Positions 6,604-12,468 of a DNA stretch of 12,468 nucleotides are shown here, one piece after another. A program made the position numbers and the translations under genes. Each line of letters starts with the position of its first letter. The stretch's first letter is position 1. The DNA comes from Actinomycetes bacterium. GTDB lineage: Bacteria > Actinomycetota > CALGFH01. The notes under the pieces were generated by a model that searched no databases, was not told the DNA's origin, and saw nothing but the letters and a program-made list of their open reading frames with translations. The stretch is from assembly GCA_030152105.1 (NCBI GenBank), contig JASLIH010000433.1, forward strand, positions 1-12,468, in the 5' to 3' direction.

Positions 6604-8060
6604 ACCGGCAGATCCGGCGGGTGGCCGTGGTCGTCCTGGTCGGTTTCATGGCCCTGCTCGCCGCCCCCCTGTACTGGCAGGTGCTGGCGGCCCCCCGGCT
6701 GGCCAACGACTCCCGCAACACCCGGGTGCTGATCAAGGAGTACTCGATCGAGCGGGGGCCGATCGTGCTCGCCGACAAGTTCGAGGTGGCCACCTCGGTC
6801 CGCTCCAAGCAGCGGGGCGACCCGCTCGAGTTCGTCCGCCGGTACCCGGAGGGCCCGCGCTACGGCATGGTCACCGGCTTCTACTCGCTGGTCTTCGGCC
6901 GCACCCTGGCCGAGCAGGAGTTCAACTCGTTCCTGCTCGGGCGGGCCCCCGAGCAGTTCGGCCAGAACGTGACCGACCTGCTCACCGCCCGCGAGACCCC
7001 CGGCGGGACGCTGGTCCTGACCCTGGACCGGGCCACTCAGGAGGCGGCCGAGGCCGCCCTCGGGGCGCGCAAGGGGGCGGTGGTGGCGCTCGACCCGAAG
7101 ACCGGGGCGGTCCTGGCCATGACCACCTTCCCCCGCTATGACCCCAACCAGCTGTCCGGCCACAACCCCGAGCAGATCCGGCGCAACTGGGAGCGCCTGA
7201 TCAACGACAAGAACGGCCCGCTGCTGAACCGGGCCGCCGGGGCGCTGTACCCGCCCGGGTCGACCTTCAAGGTGGTCACGGCCGCGGCGGCCCTGGAGAA
7301 CGGCGTCTCCATGAGCGACGAGCTGCCGTCCCCGGACGTCTTCGACGTGCCCCAGACCTCGGCCGACATCCGCAACTTCGGCGGCTCGAGCTGCGGCGGC
7401 GGCACCCTGACCCTGACCGAGGCGCTGGAGATCTCCTGCAACACCACCTTCGCTGGCCTCGGGGTCAAGCTGGGCAGCGAGAAGCTGGCCGCCGAGGCCG
7501 AGAAGTTCGGCTTCAACCAGCCCAGCCCCTACCAGCTGCCGGCGGCCACCAGCTCGATCCCGGAGAAGCAGGACGTGCCGGCCACCGCCCAGAGCGCCAT
7601 CGGCCAGCGCGACGTCCGCGCCTCGCCCCTGCAGATGGCCACGGTGGCCGCGACCATCGCCAACGGCGGCCGGCGGATGGGGCCGTTCGTGGCCCGGCAG
7701 GTCGTCTCCGACAAGGGCTCGGTGGTCAAGCGGTTCGAGGGCGAGGACTTCGGCCAGGTGATCCCCGACCAGGTGGCCGGCGACCTCAGGGACATGATGC
7801 TCCAGGTGGTCGAGAACGGGACCGGGGTCAACGCCCAGATCCCCGACCTCGAGGTGGCCGGCAAGACCGGCACCGCCCAGCACGCCCGGGGCAGGCCCCC
7901 GCACGCCTGGTTCATCGGCTTCACCGGGTCGGGCGACCGCCAGATCGCGGTCGCGGTGATCGTCGAGGAGGGCGGCAACGCGGGCAGCGAGGCCACCGGC
8001 GGCCGCACCGCCGCCCCGATCGCCCGGCAGGTCATGCAGGCCTACATGGGAGGGGGATGA
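6600..8060 (+). CDS. pbpA: PbpA: class B penicillin-binding protein transpeptidase
   Basis: This 486-aa protein crosslinks peptidoglycan peptides outside the membrane. It has an N-terminal anchor helix (residues about 7-27), a short dimerisation/pedestal region (about 35-140), then the transpeptidase domain. The three active-site motifs are present: S221-x-x-K224 (PPGSTFKVV), S279-C-N281 (EISCNTTF) and K422-T-G (AGKTGTAQ). Length and motif positions closely match M. tuberculosis PBPA (491 aa, from memory). No PASTA domains are attached. ATG at 6600 overlaps the rodA stop in ATGA, so the SEDS enzyme and its PBP partner are translated as a coupled pair. The stop at 8058-8060 again lies in ATGA, opening the next small frame. 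Beta-lactam binding is expected from the intact motifs. Confidence 0.95.
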   Translation: MNRQIRRVAVVVLVGFMALLAAPLYWQVLAAPRLANDSRNTRVLIKEYSIERGPIVLADKFEVATSVRSKQRGDPLEFVRRYPEGPRYGMVTGFYSLVFGRTLAEQEFNSFLLGRAPEQFGQNVTDLLTARETPGGTLVLTLDRATQEAAEAALGARKGAVVALDPKTGAVLAMTTFPRYDPNQLSGHNPEQIRRNWERLINDKNGPLLNRAAGALYPPGSTFKVVTAAAALENGVSMSDELPSPDVFDVPQTSADIRNFGGSSCGGGTLTLTEALEISCNTTFAGLGVKLGSEKLAAEAEKFGFNQPSPYQLPAATSSIPEKQDVPATAQSAIGQRDVRASPLQMATVAATIANGGRRMGPFVARQVVSDKGSVVKRFEGEDFGQVIPDQVAGDLRDMMLQVVENGTGVNAQIPDLEVAGKTGTAQHARGRPPHAWFIGFTGSGDRQIAVAVIVEEGGNAGSEATGGRTAAPIARQVMQAYMGGG

Positions 8061-8260
8061 TGATCGCCCTGCTCGGGGAGCGGTACCGGCCGGGGGAACG
8101 GCTCGCCGCCGGCAGCATGGGGGCGGGCACGCTCGTCGGGACGGCGTCACTGCTGTTAGCCTGGCGCCCGCGCAGCGGCCTCTCGGACCCCCCGGCCGGC
8201 CGGTCCGGGCGCCAGCTGAACCCCCAGGCATGCGTCGACAACGGCGACGAGGACGACTGA
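8057..8260 (+). CDS. 67-residue ORF at the pknA position: probable truncated pknA relic
   Basis: This small frame fills the gap between pbpA and pknB. Its start overlaps the pbpA stop (ATGA at 8057-8060) behind a strong purine run (GGGAGGGGG). Its stop overlaps the pknB start (TGATG at 8258-8262). Residues 6-22, LGERYRPGERLAAGSMG, look like the first strand and glycine-rich loop of a PknA/PknB-type kinase; compare LDRYEVGRLLGAGGMAEV in the pknB here. After that no kinase motif remains: no VAIK, HRD or DFG. The remainder is a short hydrophobic patch (TASLLLAW) and a polar tail ending DNGDEDD. Third positions are almost all G/C, as in real genes here, with one TTA Leu codon (8156-8158). In related clusters pknA occupies exactly this place. 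I infer a deleted pknA whose reading frame is kept, perhaps only to couple translation into pknB. Function as a protein is doubtful. Confidence 0.55.
   Translation: MMIALLGERYRPGERLAAGSMGAGTLVGTASLLLAWRPRSGLSDPPAGRSGRQLNPQACVDNGDEDD
8154..8162 (+). promoter_or_regulatory. Possible internal promoter for pknB (extended -10)
   Basis: The sequence TGTTAGCCT at 8154-8162 has a TGN extension and the -10-like hexamer TAGCCT (8157-8162), about 100 nt before the pknB start. No convincing -35 is seen. It could allow some separate pknB expression inside the long operon. This is weak, since such hexamers occur by chance even in GC-rich DNA. Confidence 0.2.
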
Positions 8261-9537
8261 TGGCGACGACTCCGCACGTGCTGCTCGACCGCTACGAGGT
8301 GGGACGCCTGCTCGGCGCCGGCGGCATGGCCGAGGTGTTCGAGGGCCGCGACCGGCTGCTCGCCCGCCGGGTGGCCATCAAGGTGCTCCAGGCCCAGTTC
8401 GCCCGCGACCCGAGCTTCCTGATCCGGTTCAAGCGCGAGGCCCAGGCCGCGGCCAGCCTCAGCCACCCCAACATCGTCGGGGTGTACGACACCGGCACCG
8501 AGGACGGCACCCACTTCATCGTCATGGAGTACGTGGAGGGCCGGACCCTCAAGGACGTGATCCGCGCCGAGGGCCCGCTGTACCCCGAGCGGGCCGCCGA
8601 GGTCTGCGCCGACGTCTGCAGCGCCCTGATCGCGGCCCACGCCCGCGGCCTCATCCACCGCGACATCAAGCCGGGAAACGTGATGCTCACCCCCGAGGGC
8701 AAGGTCAAGGTGATGGACTTCGGCATCGCCAGGGCCACCACCTCCGAGACCATCACCCAGACGGCCGCGGTGGTCGGGACCGCCCAGTACATCTCGCCCG
8801 AGCAGGCCCAGGGGCAGACGGTCGACTACCGCAGCGACCTGTACTCGGTCGGCTGCTGCCTGTACGAGATGCTCACCGGCACGGTGCCCTTCACCGGTGC
8901 GACCCCGGTGGCGATCGCCTACCGGCACGTCCGGGAGGACCCGACCCCGCCGCGGATGCTGAACCCCGACGTGCCGGCCCCGCTGGAGGCCATCACGCTG
9001 AAGGCGATGTCCAAGCTGCCCGACAACCGCTACCAGACGGCCGCCGAGATGCACGACGACCTGGAGCGGTTCCGCAACGGCCAGCCGGTGCACGCCACCC
9101 CGCTGATGGACGCGGCCGCCACCACCCAGGCCATCCCCCGCGACGGCGGCGCCGACCCGACGGCGATGCTCGGGACGGTCCCGGCCGACCGGGCCGCCCG
9201 CTACGCCGAGCCCGAGGAGGAGGAGCGGCGGACCTCGGTCGGCTGGATCGTGGTCAGCCTGCTCGCCCTGGTCGTGGTCGGGCTGGCGGCGTTCTTCATC
9301 ACCCGGGCGGTGACCGGCACCGGCGACGGCACGGAGACGACCCTGGCCCCGACGACGGTGCCGCCGACGACCGCCGCCCCGACCTCGGCGCCGACGACCG
9401 CCCCACCGACGACCGCCCCGCCGACCACCAAACCACCGACGACCACCCCACCCACGACCGCCCCGCCGACCACCGCCCCGCCCACGACCGCCCCGCCGAC
9501 CACCGCCCCGCCGACCACTGCCCCGCCGACCACCTGA
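8260..9537 (+). CDS. pknB: PknB: transmembrane Ser/Thr protein kinase with a Thr/Pro-repeat outer tail, no PASTA domains
   Basis: This 425-aa protein has a complete eukaryotic-type kinase domain (about 10-270): glycine loop LGAGGMAEV, K41 (VAIK), H133-R-D135 (HRDIKPGN), D153 (DFG) and the activation loop TQTAAVVGTAQYISPEQ, with T166 and T168 matching the PknB autophosphorylation pair. A charged juxtamembrane segment leads to one membrane helix (about 328-349, WIVVSLLALVVVGLAAFFI). The outer part is only about 75 residues of Thr/Pro/Ala pentapeptides (APPTT type), after which the gene stops. PknB normally has several PASTA domains here that sense muropeptides or lipid II (626 aa in M. tuberculosis, from memory). 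An in-frame ATG at 8230 exists, but I chose ATG at 8260: it overlaps the preceding stop and has GAGG at 8249-8252, 7 nt upstream. The missing sensor is either real or an assembly collapse at the repeat. Confidence 0.95.
   Translation: MATTPHVLLDRYEVGRLLGAGGMAEVFEGRDRLLARRVAIKVLQAQFARDPSFLIRFKREAQAAASLSHPNIVGVYDTGTEDGTHFIVMEYVEGRTLKDVIRAEGPLYPERAAEVCADVCSALIAAHARGLIHRDIKPGNVMLTPEGKVKVMDFGIARATTSETITQTAAVVGTAQYISPEQAQGQTVDYRSDLYSVGCCLYEMLTGTVPFTGATPVAIAYRHVREDPTPPRMLNPDVPAPLEAITLKAMSKLPDNRYQTAAEMHDDLERFRNGQPVHATPLMDAAATTQAIPRDGGADPTAMLGTVPADRAARYAEPEEEERRTSVGWIVVSLLALVVVGLAAFFITRAVTGTGDGTETTLAPTTVPPTTAAPTSAPTTAPPTTAPPTTKPPTTTPPTTAPPTTAPPTTAPPTTAPPTTAPPTT
9349..9534 (+). repeat. 15-bp coding tandem repeat (Thr/Pro pentapeptides) with an exact 30-bp duplication
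   Basis: About 12 degenerate 15-bp units encode PPTTx pentapeptides at the 3' end of pknB. Units differ mainly at third positions (GACC/GACG, CCG/CCC/CCA). Two adjacent 30-bp blocks, 9451-9480 and 9481-9510, are identical base for base, so the last expansion was recent. It is not a CRISPR array: there are no spacers and the unit is in phase with the codons. Confidence 0.92.
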
Positions 9538-9539
9538 GG

Positions 9540-10196
9540 TCAGGCCGCGGCGCGGACCCGGAGACCGGCGAGCCAGTTCCCCAGCAGCTGGTGGCCGGCG
9601 TCGGTAAGGATCGACTCGGGGTGGAACTGGACGCCCTCGACCGGGTGGCTGCGGTGGCGCAGGGCCATGATCAGGCCCTGGGCGGTCTCCCCGGTCACCT
9701 CCAGCACCTCGGGCAGGCCGTCGCGCTCCACCACCAGGGAGTGGTAGCGGGTGGCGGCGAACGGCACCGGCAGCCCGGCCAGCACCCCGGTCCCCTGGTG
9801 GTGGATGGGCGAGGTCTTGCCGTGGACCAGCTCGGGAGCGCGCCCGACCCGGCCCCCGTAGACGTGGCCGATGACCTGGTGGCCGAGGCAGACGCCGAGG
9901 ACGGGCAGCGAGTCTCCGAGGTCGCGGACGATGTCGACCGACAGCCGGGCGTCGCGCGGGTGGCCCGGCCCGGGCGAGATCACCACCCCGTCCGGGTCGA
10001 GGGCGCGAACGTCGGCGACGGTCCCGCCGTCGTTGCGCCACACATGCGTCTCCGCCCCCAGCTCCCCCAGGTACTGGACCAGGTTGAAGACGAACGAGTC
10101 GTAGTTGTCCACGACCAGGATGCGCAGGCCGCGGCCCGGGTCGCCCAGCGGCCGGCCGAGCTCTGCCGGGCTGTTCCCGGCCCCTCCGGCGCTCAT
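9540..10196 (-). CDS. trpG: Anthranilate/aminodeoxychorismate synthase glutamine amidotransferase subunit (TrpG/PabA)
   Basis: This 218-aa class I glutamine amidotransferase releases ammonia from glutamine for the synthase subunit TrpE or PabB, feeding tryptophan or folate synthesis. The catalytic triad is visible: C103 (LGVCLGHQ), H192 and E194 (GVQFHPES). Other family blocks are VVDNYDSFVFNLVQYLG, VISPGPGHP, HGKTSPIHH and YHSLVV. ATG at 10196-10194 overlaps the fadD stop in ATGA and leaves about 23 residues before the usual beginning (LRILVVDNYDSF); no ATG, GTG or TTG lies nearer to that point. TrpG next to and opposite pknB is the arrangement of M. tuberculosis Rv0013/Rv0014c (from memory). 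The two stops are only 2 bp apart. No trpE or pabB lies in the window, so TrpG and PabA cannot be separated; one amphibolic subunit is possible. Confidence 0.93.
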   Translation of the reverse strand: MSAGGAGNSPAELGRPLGDPGRGLRILVVDNYDSFVFNLVQYLGELGAETHVWRNDGGTVADVRALDPDGVVISPGPGHPRDARLSVDIVRDLGDSLPVLGVCLGHQVIGHVYGGRVGRAPELVHGKTSPIHHQGTGVLAGLPVPFAATRYHSLVVERDGLPEVLEVTGETAQGLIMALRHRSHPVEGVQFHPESILTDAGHQLLGNWLAGLRVRAAA

Positions 10197-11899
10197 GGCG
10201 TCTCGGCCCCGCTCTCGGCCTTCTGCTTGGCCTGCTCCTCCTCGATCAGGGCGCGGCGCAGGACCTTGCCGATCAGGGTCTTGGGCAGCTCGTCGCGGAA
10301 CTCGACCGCCCTCGGGACCTTGTAGGCGGCCAGGCGGGCCTTGGCGAACTCGCGGATCTCGTCGGTGCTGGCCTGCTCGCCGGGCCGCAGGACCACGAAC
10401 GCCTTGACGATCTCGCCCCGGTAGCTGTCGGGGACCCCGGCGACGCACACCTCGAGGATCTTGGGGTGCTCGTAGAGGACCTCCTCGACCTCGCGCGGGT
10501 AGATGTTGTAGCCGCCGGCGATGATCAGCTCCTTCTTGCGGTCGACAATCGAGAAGTAGCCCTCCTCGTCCATCACCGCCATGTCCCCGGTGAGCAGCCA
10601 GCCGTCCCGCAGCACCTGAGCCGTCTCGTCGGGCCGGTTCCAGTAGGCCCGCATCACCTGCGGCCCGGCCAGGGCCAGCTCGCCCTTCTCGCCGGCCGGC
10701 ATGGTCAGCGACGGGTCGTCCGGGTCGGCGACCCGGGCCAGGGTGTCGGGGATGGGCATGCCGATGGTGCCGGCCTTGCGCTTGCCGTAGATCGGGTTGG
10801 CGATCGCCACCGGCGAGGTCTCCGAGAGGCCGTAGCCCTCGACCAGGCGCCCGCCCGAGAAGCGCTCGAACCGCTCGGCGACCTCCAGCGGCAGGGCGGC
10901 CGCCCCGGACAGGCAGGCCTTGATGCTGGACAGGTCGTGCCCGCCCTTCTCGACCGCGTTGTTGATGGCCACGTACATCGTGGGCACGCCCGGGAACAGC
11001 GTCGGCCGGTACTTGTCGACCGCGGCCAGCACGCCGTCGAGGTCGAAGCGGGGCAGGAGCACCAGGGCGGCGCCCAGGCGCAGGCCGAGCAGCAGGCAGA
11101 CGGTCAGCCCGTACACGTGGAAGAAGGGCAGCACGGCCATCATGACCTCGCGCCCCGGGTCGGCGTCGGGGAACCAGGCCCGTACCTGCTCGACGTTGGC
11201 CCTGAGGTTGGCGTGGCTGAGCATCACGCCCTTGGAGACCCCGGTGGTGCCGCCGGTGTACTGGAGCAGGGCCAGGTCGTGGTCGGCGTCGACCTCCACC
11301 AGCTCAGGGGCCGCCGGCGCCGAGGCCAGCGCCTCCCGCCAGCGTCGCACCGGCTCGTCCTTGCCGATGCTGGCGCTGGCCGCCTTGCCCTTCTTGGTGT
11401 ACGGGGCCAGCCGCCGCTTGAGCCCGGACAGCTCGTCCAGCACCGAGGTGACGATCACCTCGCGGATCGAGGTCCGCGAGCGCAGCGCCTTGACCCGGTC
11501 ATAGGTCAGGTCGAGGCAGACCAGCACCTCGACCTCGGCGTCGGCCAGCTGGTGGCCGAGCTCCCGCTCGGTGTAGAGGGGGTTGTTCTGGACCACGGTG
11601 GCCCCGAGGCGCAGCGCCCCGAACAGTGCCACCACCGCCTGCGGGCAGTTGGGCAGGATCAGCCCGACCTTGGTGCCGCGCCCGACCCCGAGCCCGGCCA
11701 GCACCCCTGAGAACCGCCTGGCCTGCTGGTGCAGCTGGGCGTAGGAGATGGTGCGGCCCTCGAAGTGCAGCGCCGGCGCATGGGGGAAGTCCCTGGCCGC
11801 GTCCTCGAGCAGGCCGGCCAGGCTGGCCTTGGGAAGCTCCACGTGCTCGGGGACGCCCGGCGGGTAGTTGTCGAGCCAAGGCGTCGGCGTCTCGGGCAT
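10193..11899 (-). CDS. fadD: Long-chain acyl-CoA ligase (FadD-type, AMP-forming)
   Basis: This 568-aa adenylate-forming enzyme activates a fatty acid with ATP and joins it to CoA. Motifs run in the usual order: the P-loop-like YTGGTTGVSKG (about 214-224), VEGYGLSETSP (353-363), WLLTGDM (434-440), the hinge VDRKKELIIAGGYNIYP (about 452-468), and the C-terminal catalytic Lys K545 in LPKTLIGKVLRR. Length is normal for the family. The open frame begins 14 codons earlier, but ATG at 11899-11897 has GAGGTGG at 11906-11912, 6 nt upstream, and was preferred. Its stop overlaps the trpG start (ATGA), an unexpected operon partner. With the acyl-CoA dehydrogenase at the other end of the window it suggests fatty-acid use, but the two are far apart. 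Chain length specificity is unknown. Confidence 0.94.
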   Translation of the reverse strand: MPETPTPWLDNYPPGVPEHVELPKASLAGLLEDAARDFPHAPALHFEGRTISYAQLHQQARRFSGVLAGLGVGRGTKVGLILPNCPQAVVALFGALRLGATVVQNNPLYTERELGHQLADAEVEVLVCLDLTYDRVKALRSRTSIREVIVTSVLDELSGLKRRLAPYTKKGKAASASIGKDEPVRRWREALASAPAAPELVEVDADHDLALLQYTGGTTGVSKGVMLSHANLRANVEQVRAWFPDADPGREVMMAVLPFFHVYGLTVCLLLGLRLGAALVLLPRFDLDGVLAAVDKYRPTLFPGVPTMYVAINNAVEKGGHDLSSIKACLSGAAALPLEVAERFERFSGGRLVEGYGLSETSPVAIANPIYGKRKAGTIGMPIPDTLARVADPDDPSLTMPAGEKGELALAGPQVMRAYWNRPDETAQVLRDGWLLTGDMAVMDEEGYFSIVDRKKELIIAGGYNIYPREVEEVLYEHPKILEVCVAGVPDSYRGEIVKAFVVLRPGEQASTDEIREFAKARLAAYKVPRAVEFRDELPKTLIGKVLRRALIEEEQAKQKAESGAETP

Positions 11900-11923
11900 C
11901 GTGGTCCACCTCGTTTTCTGGAA

Positions 11924-11949
11924 CGCACCAGGCGTGCGCAAGCCGGCTT
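11924..11949. promoter_or_regulatory. Two inverted repeats in the fadD leader (possible operators)
   Basis: CGCAC (11924-11928) and GTGCG (11934-11938) form a 5-bp hairpin with a 5-nt loop. Immediately next to it, 11940-11949 is the 10-bp palindrome AAGCCGGCTT. Both lie in the presumed 5' leader of fadD, downstream of the suggested promoter. Acyl-CoA ligase genes are often controlled by TetR- or GntR-type repressors, so operators are possible, but short palindromes are common in GC-rich DNA. Confidence 0.25.
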
Positions 11950-11956
11950 AGCAAGC

Positions 11957-11986
11957 AGTATCTGTTGTCGCTCGCCGCCAGGACAA
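11957..11986 (-). promoter_or_regulatory. Putative fadD-trpG promoter
   Basis: On the minus strand TTGTCC (11986-11981) and GATACT (11962-11957) are spaced by 18 bp and resemble -35 and -10 elements. Transcription would start near 11949, about 50 nt before the fadD ATG, in the only AT-richer stretch of this 99-bp gap. It would drive fadD and the coupled trpG. Confidence 0.38.
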
Positions 11987-11998
11987 TCTACCGGCGCA

Positions 11999-12199
11999 TC
12001 AGAAGTTCTCGGGAAGCACCCGCTCCAGCCAGGGGAACACGTAGTACCAGCACAGCACCATCACCAGCACGATCCAGGAGATCACCGCCACCACCCGCGG
12101 CCACGCCCGAGCCTGCCGCTCCCCACCCTGCCGGTTCCGCCGCCCCTCGGCGGTGTCGATCGGCGACCCGCGCCTCGCCACATCCGGTTCCCCAGCCAC
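11999..12199 (-). CDS. Small or C-terminal single-pass membrane protein, unknown function
   Basis: I do not recognise this protein. The 66 codons from GTG at 12199 encode a polar, basic N-terminal part (about 1-33) and one strong hydrophobic segment, VVAVISWIVLVMVLCWYYV (about 36-54). The end is FPWLERVLPENF, so it looks like a tail-anchored or single-pass protein. The membrane segment and its third-position G/C bias make it believable. The start is uncertain. GGAGG overlaps the GTG at 12199 rather than preceding it, and another GTG lies at 12181. The same frame stays open without a stop to the right edge, through Gly/Pro/Ala-rich sequence, so this could instead be the C-terminus of a larger gene. 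It is not CrgA, which has two helices. It ends 99 nt before the fadD start on the same strand. Confidence 0.5.
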   Translation of the reverse strand: MAGEPDVARRGSPIDTAEGRRNRQGGERQARAWPRVVAVISWIVLVMVLCWYYVFPWLERVLPENF

Positions 12200-12468
12200 C
12201 TCCGACGGGACCCTGCCCCCCCGCGAAGCGGTCCGGGTTCCAGGGTCGCCGTTCGCGACCTGGGTCGTTTCAGCCAGTCCGTCACGCGCCGGTGCCCGCC
12301 GTCCCCGGGGAGCTTCACCTGGGGCCAGGGTCCCGGGTCCCGCCGGTCCTCCCGAGCTTCGGCCAGCCGGTGCGCCTGGGGCAGTGCCGGCCGGGCCAGC
12401 GAGTCCCGCGCCGAGTGCCGCCCCGCCGCCGCCCGGGCCTGCCGGGCCGGCGCCGGGTGGCGCACCGC
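12200..12468 (-). other. Right-edge stretch without a safe gene call
   Basis: Two minus-strand frames remain open here. The frame continuous with the small membrane protein reads as Gly/Pro/Ala-rich, low-complexity sequence with looser third-position G/C. The other frame (stop at 12082) has stricter third-position G/C from 12468 to about 12284 (for example HRLAEAREDRRDPGPWPQVK and GHRRVTDWLK), but resembles no family I know and loses the bias afterwards. A gene ending here, a frameshifted gene, or a disordered linker of the membrane protein are all possible. Confidence 0.3.

Noticed and set aside
6495..8231. A 578-codon open frame on the minus strand
   Set aside because: It is antisense to pbpA, whose three transpeptidase motifs are intact, and resembles no family.
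8230..8259. Upstream ATG at 8230 as the pknB start
   Set aside because: It adds a basic 10-residue extension atypical of PknB. ATG at 8260 has a better-placed GAGG and the TGATG overlap used by other genes in this operon.
9349..9534. CRISPR-like tandem repeat
   Set aside because: Units are 15 bp, contiguous, in codon phase and without spacers; it is coding low-complexity sequence.
8032..10041. A 669-codon open frame on the minus strand crossing pknB and trpG
   Set aside because: It is antisense to pknB and, further on, out of frame with trpG. The Gly-rich part is the complement of the Thr/Pro repeat.
10466..11710. A 414-codon open frame on the plus strand
   Set aside because: It is antisense to the well-conserved fadD ligase; composition is typical of a shadow frame.
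12082..12465. 127-codon minus-strand frame called as a gene
   Set aside because: It overlaps the membrane protein frame, is rich in Arg/Gly/Pro, matches no family I know, and loses coding bias over its second half. It is kept only as an open question.

Overview
The window is very GC-rich, with a strong G/C preference at third codon positions, many ATGA and TGATG gene overlaps, and GTG and TTG starts. Gene content and order point to a chromosomal segment of an actinomycete (Actinomycetota). The core is the conserved actinobacterial Ser/Thr-phosphorylation and cell-wall cluster: tRNA-Leu, fhaA, fhaB, pstP, rodA, pbpA, (pknA), pknB, then convergent trpG. This matches the order I recall for Mycobacterium tuberculosis Rv0020c to Rv0013. 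The flanking genes differ, so a lineage outside Mycobacterium is likely, but I cannot place it further.

Layout. Positions 1-2573 are minus strand: tRNA-Leu(CAG), then a small MntA/HepT-type nucleotidyltransferase-HEPN toxin-antitoxin pair, an amidohydrolase of the imidazolonepropionase/prolidase-like group, and the N-terminal half of an acyl-CoA dehydrogenase that runs off the left edge. A 144-bp divergent promoter region (2574-2717) separates these from the plus-strand cluster at 2718-9537. That cluster holds fhaA, fhaB, pstP, rodA, pbpA, a 67-codon ORF and pknB, joined by 1-4 nt overlaps or a 3 nt gap, so it is almost certainly one transcript. The minus strand resumes at 9540 with trpG/pabA, a FadD-type acyl-CoA ligase overlapping it by 4 nt, and a short C-terminal membrane segment whose frame stays open towards the right edge.

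How the genes work together. PknB phosphorylates and PstP dephosphorylates. The FHA proteins read phosphothreonine. RodA polymerises lipid II and PbpA crosslinks the product, so the cluster couples kinase signalling to wall growth.

The main departures from the textbook cluster are these. (1) PknB has an intact kinase domain and membrane helix, but its outer part is only a Thr/Pro pentapeptide repeat with no PASTA domains. (2) The pknA position holds a 67-codon ORF whose first ~22 residues resemble a kinase N-terminus, probably a coupled relic of pknA. (3) FhaA lacks the long central linker. (4) The HepT-like protein appears to have lost ~35-40 internal residues while keeping its RX4HXY motif. 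No CRISPR array, IS element, integrase or riboswitch was seen.
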